Origin: a bacterium
Lineage (GTDB): Bacteria > UBA9089 > CG2-30-40-21 > SBAY01
Length of the DNA: 33,828 nucleotides
NCBI GenBank assembly: GCA_040755795.1
Contig: JBFLXS010000009.1
Coordinates: forward strand, 1-33,828
Direction of reading: 5' to 3'
This document shows positions 1 through 7,868 of this stretch, in pieces. The translations under genes and the position numbers were made by a program. The notes below the pieces were generated by a model. It worked only from the letters and a program-made list of their open reading frames with translations, was not told where the DNA came from and made no database searches. Positions within the stretch are counted from its first letter, which is position 1. The number at the start of each line of letters is the position of its first letter.

Positions 1-226
1 TAATCGGTAATTTGAGATAGCAGGCTACTGCTTGCTCTTTACCGATAACCTGATAACCGATAACTGATAACCGATAACCTGAGTTGATAGTAACAGGAAA
101 TCACAAAATATGCCTCTCTAAAGTATAAATACCGTTTGGCTGATCTCATGACGAAACTATTTAATCAGTTACCACTTACCAGTTACCAATTACCAATTAC
201 CAGTTACCAATTAGAGGAGTGAAGTT
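1..226. repeat. Tandem GATAACC / TTACCA short repeats before the first gene
   Basis: No gene is visible here. Positions 40-90 are short tandem units of the GATAACC(T) type. Positions 160-214 are about five units of the TTACCA(A/G) type ending directly at the ribosome-binding site of the next gene. A segment at about 101-140 (AAATCACA, then TATGCC, then AGTATAAATAC) resembles the segment at about 2182-2220 upstream of tumA, so the two upstream regions share an origin. Confidence 0.6.
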
Positions 227-526
227 ATGATACCTTCGGTAAGCGAATTTCTTGAAGAAGTTACTAAATCTCCAATTAGAACTGAGTTAGTTAATTTCTT
301 TTATGAAAATCAATTTGCTATGGATACAGCAAAAAATTTAGCCCGCTGGATAAATAAAGATTTATCGGAAGTGGAAAATGATTTAGAAAAATTAGTGAAA
401 TTAAAGGTTGTAGAAAAAATAGGTGAAGGGAAATCTGCAATTTACTCTTATACCCAAAATTTAGAGACAATTAACATCCTTGATAAATTTATCAGGATTA
501 TGCGTGGAGAAGAAAAATATGGCTAA
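227..526 (+). CDS. Winged-helix DNA-binding protein (small regulator)
   Basis: A 99-residue protein whose helical pattern looks like a single winged-helix domain: LARWINKDLSEVENDLEKLVKL fits the helix-turn-helix with recognition helix, and VVEKIGEGKSAIYSY fits the wing. Such proteins normally bind DNA as dimers. A good ribosome-binding site (GAGGAG) lies 6-11 bases before the ATG. Its stop overlaps the next start in ATGGCTAA, so it is translationally coupled to the histidyl-tRNA synthetase gene. I cannot name its target; autoregulation of this two-gene operon is only an inference. Confidence 0.6.
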   Translation: MIPSVSEFLEEVTKSPIRTELVNFFYENQFAMDTAKNLARWINKDLSEVENDLEKLVKLKVVEKIGEGKSAIYSYTQNLETINILDKFIRIMRGEEKYG

Positions 527-1865
527 AGAATCTGCGGTTCAACGAGTAAGGGGAACATTCGATTTATGCTATGAAGAATATTATCAATACGAGGAAATTC
601 GAAATAAAATTAAGGCTTTTTTTGAATCCTTTGGTTATAGTTGTATTGAGGTCCCAATTGTAGAATATACAGACCTACATCTAAAAAAGTCAGGACAGGA
701 GATTATCTCCAAAATGTACACCTTTAAAGACTACGGCAATCGAAGTGTTTGTCTGCGACCTGAAATAACTGCTTCAGTTGTTCGAGCCTTTATTAATAAC
801 TTACAAAATAATCCATTACCAGTAAAACTTTACTATATCGGTCCTGCCTTTAGATACGATACTCCACAGTTGGGTAGATACCGCCAATTTACTCATGCGG
901 GCATAGAATTAATTGGAAGTAAAACTCCAATTTCAGATACAGAGGTTATCGCTATCGCTTTTCTGGGATTACAACTTCTTGGACTTGAAAGTTACCGTCT
1001 CGTCATTGGACACATTGGCTTTCTCTCCGAATTATTGGAGAAGTTAAAACTAAATGTGAAAATAAAAACATTTCTTATCGAGGCAATGGAAGAAGTTAGT
1101 AAAGGTAAAAGATTTGATGAAATCCTTAAGGGATTAAAAATAAAAAGCCAGAAGAAACAAACAGAGAAGGCATTAGAGTTCATTCAAGAATTAAGGCAGA
1201 TTAAAGGCAAACCAGAAAATATTTTTACTCGAATAGAAACATTAGTGGCTGAATATGAACTTAATCCAAAACCTTTAGAGGAATTAAAAAGCATTATTAA
1301 AAATCTTGAGTATTTCAAAGATTTAAACTGGAACAAAATAACAATTGACCTTGGTTTTGGCAGAGGGCTACAATATTACACCGGGATGATTTTTGAGGTA
1401 TATTGTGATGCACTCGGTGCGGAAAATCAAATATGTGGTGGTGGTAGGTATGATGAATTAATTGGAACATTGGGCGGACAAAAAGATATTCCGTCAATTG
1501 GATTTGCCTACGGCGTAGAGCGAGTAAAATTAGCCCTTGAAAAAGAAGATAAACTCTCTAAAGACGCCAGAAGACCTCAAATTTTTATTATTCCGATTGG
1601 CAAGGTAAATGATTATGCCTTAGAAATCGCTCAGAAACTACGCCAATTAAAATTAAGGGTAGAAATAGATGTGATGGAGCGGAAGGTCAGTCGCAACCTT
1701 GAATATGCTGACCTCTCAAAAATACCTTTTGCCGTAATCGTTGGTGAAGATGAAAAGGCAAATTCTACATTTAAACTAAGAAATATGCAAACAAAACAAG
1801 AACAGACTATCTTATTTGACCAAATCAGCAAAGTGGCGGATTTACTGGAAGATAGAAGTGTGTAA
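519..1865 (+). CDS. hisS: Histidyl-tRNA synthetase (class II)
   Basis: Charges tRNA-His with histidine in the cytoplasm. The 448-residue protein has the class II catalytic core: N-terminal VRGTFDL, motif 2 FRYDTPQLGRYRQF, the histidine-specific loop RGLQYYTGMIFE, and the ATP-binding stretch GGGRYDELI followed by PSIGFAYGVERV. The C-terminal part (PQIFIIPIG through VGEDEKANSTF) is an anticodon-binding domain. HisZ, the ATP phosphoribosyltransferase regulator, usually lacks that domain, so HisS is favoured. The loop reads RGLQYYTG where RGLDYY is usual. An in-frame ATG at 480 exists, but the ATG at 519 has GGAGAAG upstream and overlaps the previous stop, so I chose 519. Confidence 0.82.
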   Translation: MAKESAVQRVRGTFDLCYEEYYQYEEIRNKIKAFFESFGYSCIEVPIVEYTDLHLKKSGQEIISKMYTFKDYGNRSVCLRPEITASVVRAFINNLQNNPLPVKLYYIGPAFRYDTPQLGRYRQFTHAGIELIGSKTPISDTEVIAIAFLGLQLLGLESYRLVIGHIGFLSELLEKLKLNVKIKTFLIEAMEEVSKGKRFDEILKGLKIKSQKKQTEKALEFIQELRQIKGKPENIFTRIETLVAEYELNPKPLEELKSIIKNLEYFKDLNWNKITIDLGFGRGLQYYTGMIFEVYCDALGAENQICGGGRYDELIGTLGGQKDIPSIGFAYGVERVKLALEKEDKLSKDARRPQIFIIPIGKVNDYALEIAQKLRQLKLRVEIDVMERKVSRNLEYADLSKIPFAVIVGEDEKANSTFKLRNMQTKQEQTILFDQISKVADLLEDRSV

Positions 1866-1895
1866 GAAAATATTACAACCTTTTGTTGAATTAGA

Positions 1896-2177
1896 GTAAC
1901 TATTCAGCCACTGATTGACACGGATTAACACGGATGAAATAGAAGGGCAAGGGGCAAGGGATAAGAAGAGACACAGGTTAGAGGCGGATGTCCCCCGCTG
2001 GCGAGGGATTAAGAGAGTGGATGTCCCCTTCTGGAGGGGGTAAGGGGGAGGAATCTTCCTTCAAGAAAGAAGCAACAACCCCCTTAACCCCCTTTATTAA
2101 GGGGGAATAGTTTGTTATCGAGAAACTATTTTTATTTTCTGTGTTTCATCTGTGTTCATCTGTGGCTGAATAGTTAC
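1896..2177. mobile_element. Fold-back element, family A (no target duplication seen)
   Basis: Perfect 16-bp terminal inverted repeats, GTAACTATTCAGCCAC at 1896-1911 and its complement at 2162-2177. The arms carry further imperfect inverted repeats (ACGGATTAACACGG against CTGTGTTCATCTGTGG). The interior holds G-rich segments and a hairpin CCCCCTTAA…TTAAGGGGG near 2079-2107 that could terminate transcription from hisS. The flanks (GAATTAGA and CAAAAATC) do not match, so this copy is old or rearranged. It fills most of the gap between hisS and tumA. Confidence 0.7.
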
Positions 2178-2304
2178 CAAAAATCACAGATTATGCCCTT
2201 ATTGAGTATAAATACAGTTCTGGATACTGATGACGGGTTAAATGATATGTAATTACCATTTACCAATCACCAGTTACCCAAATTATACGAAGAGGTAAAA
2301 AGCT

Positions 2305-2607
2305 ATGACTAAATTGGTTATCGAATCAGATGAACTACCATATACATCGCTATTGATTAAAACTGCAATTGTAGATGAGTTAAAGACAATATCATGGGCT
2401 ATAGAAATGACTATAAGGAGATTAAAGGAATTTGAGCAGAAGTATAAAAAGACATCTGTTGAATTTTATCAGCAATTTCAGAAAGGGATAACAGGCGACA
2501 GCGAAGAAGTGATGGAATGGGCTGGCGAATATGAAACATTACTCAGATTACAACAAAACTTCAGTCGATTAAAGGAAATAGAAATTGGAGATAGAAGATT
2601 ATTTTAA
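2305..2607 (+). CDS. tumA: Antitoxin of a TumA/TumE-type toxin-antitoxin pair
   Basis: A 100-residue, largely helical and charged protein immediately upstream of, and overlapping, a recognisable TumE-family toxin gene. Its size, its order before the toxin and its 23-base overlap with it are those expected of the TumA partner. I assign it mainly by this context, because I see no diagnostic motif. The ribosome-binding site is GAAGAGG at about 2289-2295. Confidence 0.6.
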   Translation: MTKLVIESDELPYTSLLIKTAIVDELKTISWAIEMTIRRLKEFEQKYKKTSVEFYQQFQKGITGDSEEVMEWAGEYETLLRLQQNFSRLKEIEIGDRRLF

Positions 2608-2992
2608 CCATGTTGAAAAAATAATCAATAATTGTCCAGTGGTGCAAAATATTCAAGTTTTTAAACAAACAAAAACAGAAGTAAGTGGGGTAATGAAAAT
2701 AAGACTATATTTTATAGATGGTTCAGAGCTACACTCGATGGAATTTATAGAGATAAAAGAAGAACCAGAAAAATATAAATATCGGTATCATTACCAAAAA
2801 GATAATAAAATAATTTTTAGATACGATGATGCTCCACATCATCATGAATTAATTAACTTCCCTCACCATAAACATATTGGCGAAGAGGATAAAATAGAAC
2901 CAGTTTCTAAAGAACCAACCTTATCTTCTATATTAAAAGAGATAGAGGAGAAGATATATAACTTAAAAAAAATAGAACTTCACGAAATTTAA
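2585..2992 (+). CDS. tumE: TumE-family toxin (DUF6516)
   Basis: A 135-residue protein with the hallmarks of the TumE/DUF6516 family: IEDYFN near the start, YRYHYQKDNKIIFRYDDAP, and the histidine cluster HHHELINFPHHKHIG. These histidines are the likely functional centre. The best start is TTG at 2585, with AAAGGAAA about ten bases upstream; it places IEDYFN right after the initiator as in relatives. A TTG start overlapping the antitoxin gene suggests low, coupled translation. The last codons contain TTCACGAAATT, a motif also found at 11740 and at the 3' end of the VanZ-like gene. Confidence 0.78.
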   Translation: MEIEDYFNHVEKIINNCPVVQNIQVFKQTKTEVSGVMKIRLYFIDGSELHSMEFIEIKEEPEKYKYRYHYQKDNKIIFRYDDAPHHHELINFPHHKHIGEEDKIEPVSKEPTLSSILKEIEEKIYNLKKIELHEI

Positions 2993-3031
2993 GGAATGTG
3001 CTAATTTCCCATTAGAAAAGGAGGTTTTACA

Positions 3032-4303
3032 ATGAAAATTTATAAGAATAGTTTCCTTGCGTTAATATTATTATTTCTGGTTGGAACAGCATCAGCCACT
3101 ATTCCCAAAAATGTCCAGATAACTAATGTTACTGATAACCAATTTATTATCTCATGGATTACGGATGTCAATGAAATTGGATATATTATGTGGGGGACAA
3201 ATACGGGTTCATTAAGTGAAAGGGCATTGGATATTCGAGATACGGGAACTCCAACAATCCAGGATGATACCCATTATGTAAAAGTGATGAGCAATTCAAC
3301 AATAACTATTGGAGCGACAACTACTTATTACTACCAAATTGTCTCAGGCACACAAACCTCTGGTGTGGGTTCTGTTACCACAGGTGTTGAGAAGACATCT
3401 GAAACAAAGCCTGGGGTATATGGTTATGTATATAAATGGGGACCTAATCCAGCCACAGGGACTATTGTTTATCTTATGCTTCAAGATGCTGATGGAACTT
3501 CTACTTTGGGCACTTCTGCCCTTTACTCAGAATTAATCCTTTCACCAGACGGTGGATGGGTTGCCTTGCCGGCTAATTTTAGAATTCCTGACTTAAGTGA
3601 CTTTTTCGATTACTCGGATAATGATAACCTCTGGATATACACTGAAGGGGCAAATGATGGCACAGCAACTTTGACCTTAAAAATAGGGAGCTCAAGTCCG
3701 ACTCCGGATATTATCATTCCTCCTGATACCATACCACCAGGCACGCCAACAGTAATAGACGATGGTATTTATTCTACCCGACTTTATGCTACCTGGCAGG
3801 CACAAGACGGACAATCAGGAATTATCGAATATATGATTGCTATTGGCACAACTCAAGGAGGAACAGATACACTTGATTGGAAATCGGTTGGAACTGAAAC
3901 TGAATTTATAGGAATGGGCACACAAGGTCTCACTTATTATTTTAGTGTGAAGGCAAAAGATAGAGCTGGATGGTGGAGTCCTATTGGTTATAGTAATGGA
4001 GTAACAATTGTGGGACCATCTCCTCATCTTCCTGCTAAAATCCCTGTTTATCCTAATCCATTTATACCCAGTAAGCATAATTCCATTACCTTTGGTGGAA
4101 TAAATGAAGGTAGATTGACAAAAGAGGTTACCATTAAAATATTTACGATTGCCGGGGAATTGGTTGATAAGATTGAACGCACTGACTGTAATGGCCAGAT
4201 TCAGTGGACACTTTCGCATAATTTAGCCTCTGGAATTTATATCTACTTAATCACCAACCCTCAAGGAGAACAGGCAAAAGGTAAATTAGGAATAATCAGA
4301 TAA
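3032..4303 (+). CDS. Secreted fibronectin-III-like protein with T9SS-type sorting domain
   Basis: A 423-residue exported protein. Residues 1-22 form a signal peptide ending in TASA. Residues 23-110 look like a fibronectin III / purple-acid-phosphatase N-terminal domain (FIISWITDVNEIGYIMWG). A second FnIII-like domain (about 240-330) starts after a proline-rich linker. The last ~80 residues (YPNPF, VTIKIFTIAGELVDKI, ASGIYIYLI) match the FlgD-like/Por-secretion C-terminal domain. No catalytic motif is visible, so a binding or structural role at the cell surface is an inference. It has a strong ribosome-binding site (AAAGGAGG) and lies 27 bases before the metalloprotease gene, probably in one operon. 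Confidence 0.75.
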   Translation: MKIYKNSFLALILLFLVGTASATIPKNVQITNVTDNQFIISWITDVNEIGYIMWGTNTGSLSERALDIRDTGTPTIQDDTHYVKVMSNSTITIGATTTYYYQIVSGTQTSGVGSVTTGVEKTSETKPGVYGYVYKWGPNPATGTIVYLMLQDADGTSTLGTSALYSELILSPDGGWVALPANFRIPDLSDFFDYSDNDNLWIYTEGANDGTATLTLKIGSSSPTPDIIIPPDTIPPGTPTVIDDGIYSTRLYATWQAQDGQSGIIEYMIAIGTTQGGTDTLDWKSVGTETEFIGMGTQGLTYYFSVKAKDRAGWWSPIGYSNGVTIVGPSPHLPAKIPVYPNPFIPSKHNSITFGGINEGRLTKEVTIKIFTIAGELVDKIERTDCNGQIQWTLSHNLASGIYIYLITNPQGEQAKGKLGIIR

Positions 4304-4330
4304 AATTTCAAGGAGTGGTAAGGAGGTTAA

Positions 4331-5938
4331 ATGAAGTCTTTTAAACTATGGATTTTAGTAGTGATAATTTGTATGAATTTATGCGGTATAAATATAGAGA
4401 TTTCCGGTGGTGAAGTGTTTTTATGCCCGCCGCATCCTGATTTATTGGAAAAATTGAAAAAAGAAGGAAGGCTTGAAGAGATAAGTAGACTTCTTGTTAA
4501 AAAACCTCAGTACATTGATAGACCTTTACCTATAACAACGGCGGTAATAGGAACAAAAAGTGCTGTTGTGCTTCTCATTCAATTTCCAGATAAAGCTGCT
4601 ACTACTTCATCATCACATTTTTCTGATTTACTTTTATCTAAAGGAAGTTATTCTACTGGTAGTATGCGAGATTACTATTGTGAATCCTCTTATGGTAAAT
4701 TAGATATTGAGGGTGGAATAAGTAATTGGTATACTGCAAATAACAATTATAATAATTATATTCCGGAGGGTAAATGGGCAGAATTAATAAAAGAAACAAT
4801 AGAAAAAGCTAACCCTGATGTTAATTTTGCCCAATATGATAAAAATAATGATGGAATTGTGGATATTCTGATTGTTGTTCATGCTGGTAGTGGAGGTGAA
4901 GAAGGAGGAAACGATATTTGGTCACATATGAGTAAATTGGTTCCGCCTGTTGTAGTTGATAATAAATATATTACTGCTTATGCTATGTGTCCTGAAAATG
5001 GTAAAATTGGTGTATTCTCTCATGAAGTAGGACATCTGTTAGGACTACCTGATTTATATGATACAGACAAAAACTCTGAAGGAATAGGAAAGTGGAGTCT
5101 TATGAGCTCTGGTAATTGGTTAGGTAGTCCGTATGGAGTATCTCCTGCACATCCTGATGCCTGGTGTAAAATTCAGTTAGGGTGGGTAACACCTACTACG
5201 GTAACTACAAATATGGATAATGTCCAAATTCCACAGATAGAGACAAATCCTACTATTTATAAACTCTGGAAAAGTGGTCAGCCAGGTAAAGAATATTTCT
5301 TAGTAGAAAATCGACAAAAAGTAGGCTTTGACAGTTATCTTCCAGGTAGTGGATTACTTATCTACCATGTAGATGAAAAGATAAAAGATTATTATCTTGA
5401 TTCAAATGAATGGAATAAACATCAATGGTATCCGGGACTAAATCCTTTACCTTATAACCACTATTTAGTGGCAGTTGAACAGGCAGATGGAAAGTGGGAT
5501 CTTGAGAAAAATATAAATAGAGGGGATTCAGGTGATATTTATTATAGTAATAGGCTATTTTATAACTATTCTACACCTAATAGTAAAGATTACTATGATA
5601 ACTTAACCTATGTAGCCGTAACTAATATCAGTAATTCTCAATCTACTATGATAGCTGACCTATGGATAAATGCTACCTTTACACCAACTACTAGGAGGAT
5701 AATTGTCTATCCTAATCCCTTTTATTCAAAAGACAAACAAATTACCTTTGCTCATCTACCAGATAACTCAATCATTAAAATCTTTACCATTGCAGGTGAA
5801 TTGATAACGACAATTAGGGGTGATAATGTTGGTGAGGCAAAATGGCAACCTGTTGATATTGCCAGTGGTATTTATCTTTATTTGATTGAGAGTGAAGGAA
5901 AGGTTATAGAGAAAGGTAAAGTGGGTGTTTTACGATAA
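4331..5938 (+). CDS. Secreted M6-type metalloprotease with T9SS-type sorting domain
   Basis: A 535-residue secreted zinc protease of the M6 (immune inhibitor A-like) type. It starts with a hydrophobic signal segment. The catalytic motif is H231-E232-x-x-H235-x-x-G238-x-x-D241, followed by YD, with a WSLMSSGNW Met-turn-like segment after it. The N-terminal SSYGKLDIEGGISNWY stretch is also typical of M6 proteins. The C-terminal ~80 residues (YPNPF, IIKIFTIAGELITTI, ASGIYLYLI) repeat the sorting domain of the neighbouring gene. Ribosome-binding site AAGGAGG. The stop codon lies inside the target duplication GATAATTG of the fold-back element that follows. Confidence 0.88.
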   Translation: MKSFKLWILVVIICMNLCGINIEISGGEVFLCPPHPDLLEKLKKEGRLEEISRLLVKKPQYIDRPLPITTAVIGTKSAVVLLIQFPDKAATTSSSHFSDLLLSKGSYSTGSMRDYYCESSYGKLDIEGGISNWYTANNNYNNYIPEGKWAELIKETIEKANPDVNFAQYDKNNDGIVDILIVVHAGSGGEEGGNDIWSHMSKLVPPVVVDNKYITAYAMCPENGKIGVFSHEVGHLLGLPDLYDTDKNSEGIGKWSLMSSGNWLGSPYGVSPAHPDAWCKIQLGWVTPTTVTTNMDNVQIPQIETNPTIYKLWKSGQPGKEYFLVENRQKVGFDSYLPGSGLLIYHVDEKIKDYYLDSNEWNKHQWYPGLNPLPYNHYLVAVEQADGKWDLEKNINRGDSGDIYYSNRLFYNYSTPNSKDYYDNLTYVAVTNISNSQSTMIADLWINATFTPTTRRIIVYPNPFYSKDKQITFAHLPDNSIIKIFTIAGELITTIRGDNVGEAKWQPVDIASGIYLYLIESEGKVIEKGKVGVLR

Positions 5939-5941
5939 TTG

Positions 5942-6295
5942 GTAACCGTTCAGCCACAGAGGCACAGAGTTCACAGAGGATTAGAGAAATTAGCCACAAA
6001 TGGACACGAATTATAGCACTTATTAATCGAAATTTAACATAGATATGGCTATGAAATTCCAAATCACAAATTCCACAAATTCCATTTAGTGAATTAGTGA
6101 ATTAAGCGAATTAGCGAATTAGTAAAATCTAATCTCTAATTCACTAATCTCTAATTCGCTTTTTGGTATGTGGAATTTGGTGCTTGGGATTTGGGATTTT
6201 TCCCTTATCCACTCTGAGTAAAATTTTGACTAATAACTGCTCTATATTCCCTCTGTGTTCTCTGTGACTCTGTGGCTATATCCCTGAACGGTTAC
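5942..6295. mobile_element. Fold-back element, family A, 8-bp target duplication
   Basis: Terminal inverted repeats GTAACCGTTCAG (5942) and CTGAACGGTTAC (ending 6295), flanked by a perfect 8-bp direct repeat GATAATTG at 5934-5941 and 6296-6303. The outer arms (CAGAGGCACAGAG, and CTCTGTGACTCTGTGG on the other side) match those of the copies at 14921, 19657 and 33702. The centre (about 6016-6240) is replaced by a nested family C element. The left duplication contains the TAA stop of the metalloprotease gene. Confidence 0.88.
6016..6240. mobile_element. Nested family C inverted-repeat element
   Basis: Begins GCACTTATTAATCGAAATTT and ends AATTTTGACTAATAACTGC; the ends are imperfect inverted repeats of each other. 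A shorter copy with the same ends is at 24544-24639. The interior holds internal fold-backs built from GAATTAGTGAATTAG and CTAATTCACTAATC. It sits inside the family A element at 5942-6295, at the position where sister copies carry a REP hairpin pair or other sequence. Confidence 0.6.
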
Positions 6296-6330
6296 GATAA
6301 TTGTAGTGTAAATAAGGGAAAAAGGGAAAA

Positions 6331-6699
6331 ATGGAAAAGGAAGAAATAGATAAATACAGAGAAAGTTTCCTCTCAAGATTAAAACAACAACAACTCTCTA
6401 ATAAAAAAAGACAGACTCAAGCTCTATTTGACCTTGAAAAAATTAAAAAATACCTGATAGAAGAAGTTGGAGTAAAGGAAATATATTTATTTGGCTCAAT
6501 TATTAGTGATACCTTTAATCAAACATCAGATATAGACCTGGCAGTAAGCGGTGTCAAAGATGAAGATTTCCTTAAAGTATATTCTAAACTTGATGACTTT
6601 ACTTCTTTTAATATTGAACTAATCGATTTAGATGAAAAAGATGATTTCTTAAGACAACAGATTAGAAAAAGGGGTAAAAAGATATATGAAAGAGGGTAA
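6331..6699 (+). CDS. Minimal nucleotidyltransferase, MntA-like antitoxin (module 1)
   Basis: A 122-residue nucleotidyltransferase-fold protein with the motif G55-S56, then D67-x-D69 (GSx10DxD). In characterised MntA/HepT pairs this enzyme neutralises the HEPN ribonuclease HepT by adding AMP to a tyrosine of the toxin. The N-terminal ~35 residues are a charged helix (KQQQLSNKKRQTQ). Its stop overlaps the following HEPN toxin gene by 14 bases, the standard arrangement. The start follows the purine run AAGGGAAAAAGGG. Confidence 0.75.
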   Translation: MEKEEIDKYRESFLSRLKQQQLSNKKRQTQALFDLEKIKKYLIEEVGVKEIYLFGSIISDTFNQTSDIDLAVSGVKDEDFLKVYSKLDDFTSFNIELIDLDEKDDFLRQQIRKRGKKIYERG

Positions 6700-7168
6700 G
6701 GAACAAATCAATACATTAATTGCACAGATAGATAATGATTTATTGGCGATGAAAAATATTGAGGATAAGATTGAAGAACTATACTCCACAATGGATAAAG
6801 ATAATATCAAAGATAAAGATAACGCCGCACTTGGCTACTACTTACACAACCTCTATAATGCGGTAGAATCGATTCTGAAGAGATTATCTATTTTTTTTGA
6901 GAATTCCATACAGGGTGATACATGGCATACAGATTTACTTAAACGAATGGCCCTGGAAATACCAGAAGTAAGACCAACAGTAATATCTAATAAAACCTAT
7001 GTTATGTTGAATGAACTTAGGAAATTTAGACATATATTTTGCCATGCCTATGATTATGAATTACGATTCAAAAGAATGGATGAATTGTGGAAAGAGTATT
7101 TGGAAAACAAAGATTATTTTTTGAAAGATATGAATAGGATTAATCAAGTGCTTAAGGATATGAGGTAA
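6686..7168 (+). CDS. HepT-like HEPN ribonuclease toxin (module 1)
   Basis: A 160-residue all-helical HEPN protein. LRKFRHIFCHAYDYEL gives R115-x4-H120-x-Y122, which fits the HEPN catalytic motif Rx4-6H and the RX4HXY form whose tyrosine is AMPylated by MntA. HEPN toxins of this kind cleave RNA as dimers. It overlaps the upstream nucleotidyltransferase by 14 bases and lies only 3 bases before a second one, so it is sandwiched between two possible antitoxins. Confidence 0.75.
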   Translation: MKEGKEQINTLIAQIDNDLLAMKNIEDKIEELYSTMDKDNIKDKDNAALGYYLHNLYNAVESILKRLSIFFENSIQGDTWHTDLLKRMALEIPEVRPTVISNKTYVMLNELRKFRHIFCHAYDYELRFKRMDELWKEYLENKDYFLKDMNRINQVLKDMR

Positions 7169-7171
7169 GAG

Positions 7172-7561
7172 ATGGATAAAAGTAAAATAGAGGAACTGCG
7201 TCGATATTTTGAAAAGAGAAATGATGTTTGTCTGGCGTTTTTATTTGGCTCGCAGGCTAAATCTGTGTTTTGCCAGGAATCAGATGTTGACCTGGCGGTA
7301 TATTTAAATGATACTTCTATGGAAACCCAAATTTGGTTAGATGTAGAACGAATAGTAAAAAAAGAGGTGGATTTAATCATCCTTAATCGGGCTAAACCTA
7401 TTATTAGCTGGGAGGCAATTAGAGGCATCCCACTCATAATAAAAGATGACCGGCTTTATTTAAACTTTCTCTTAGAAGTTTCATGGGAGGCACAAGATTT
7501 AATAGAATTTAACATTGATGCCTGGAAAATGAAGGAAGAGGTGAAGGCATGTCATCTATAA
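7172..7561 (+). CDS. Minimal nucleotidyltransferase, MntA-like antitoxin (module 2, orphaned)
   Basis: A 129-residue protein with G26-S27, D38-x-D40 (FLFGSQAK, then SDVDLAVYL), the active site of minimal nucleotidyltransferases. It differs clearly from the enzyme of module 1. Its last 13 bases overlap an ATG (7549) that would start a second hepT gene, but that gene is broken by an inserted element. This antitoxin therefore has no intact cognate toxin next to it, unless it acts on the upstream HepT. Confidence 0.75.
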   Translation: MDKSKIEELRRYFEKRNDVCLAFLFGSQAKSVFCQESDVDLAVYLNDTSMETQIWLDVERIVKKEVDLIILNRAKPIISWEAIRGIPLIIKDDRLYLNFLLEVSWEAQDLIEFNIDAWKMKEEVKACHL

Positions 7562-7868
7562 AAAAAATCGTAACCGTTCAGGTAATCCTTTACCGCAAAG
7601 ACGCAGAGAAACAGAGAAGAAAATATCTTTTTTTCGCGTTTTTCGGTGTTTAAAAAGGCTTAAAAACAGTTAGTCGAAAGTCCGTATTAAAAGATTAATA
7701 AACAACGAAAACCCCGAAATGCACAAAAAAAGGGAATTTCTGTCTCTGGTGAATAGATTTTAATTTTTTCTCTGCGTCTCTGTGTCTCTGCGGTGAACGG
7801 TTACAAAAAATCTTATATTGAAAGGTTAGTAAAAATCTTCGACTTTATGAAGAAAATCAAGGTTAAGT
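7549..7868 (+). pseudogene. Remnant of a second hepT toxin gene, interrupted by an element
   Basis: ATG at 7549 overlaps the end of the module-2 nucleotidyltransferase and reads MSSIKKI before running into the family A element at 7570. After the element the sequence can be read KSYIERLVKIFDFMKKIKV (7807 on), which is HepT-like in composition, until recN begins. With the element and one target copy removed the two parts are one base out of frame in a poly-A run. Only about 25 codons remain, so most of the toxin gene is also deleted. The HepT identity rests on position and overlap. Confidence 0.4.
7570..7804. mobile_element. Fold-back element, family A, 8-bp target duplication
   Basis: Termini GTAACCGTTCAGG and GGTGAACGGTTAC, with perfect 8-bp direct repeats AAAAAATC at 7562-7569 and 7805-7812. 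The interior (CGCAAAGACGCAGAGAAACAG on the left, CTCTGCGTCTCTGTG on the right) is a fold-back. A closely related copy lies inverted at 17857-18088. It interrupts the second hepT remnant and fills the gap before recN. Confidence 0.85.

Noticed and set aside
519-1865. HisZ (ATP phosphoribosyltransferase regulatory subunit) instead of HisS
   Set aside because: A C-terminal anticodon-binding domain is present and there is no hisG or other histidine gene next to it. Not fully excluded because RGLQYYTG is unusual.
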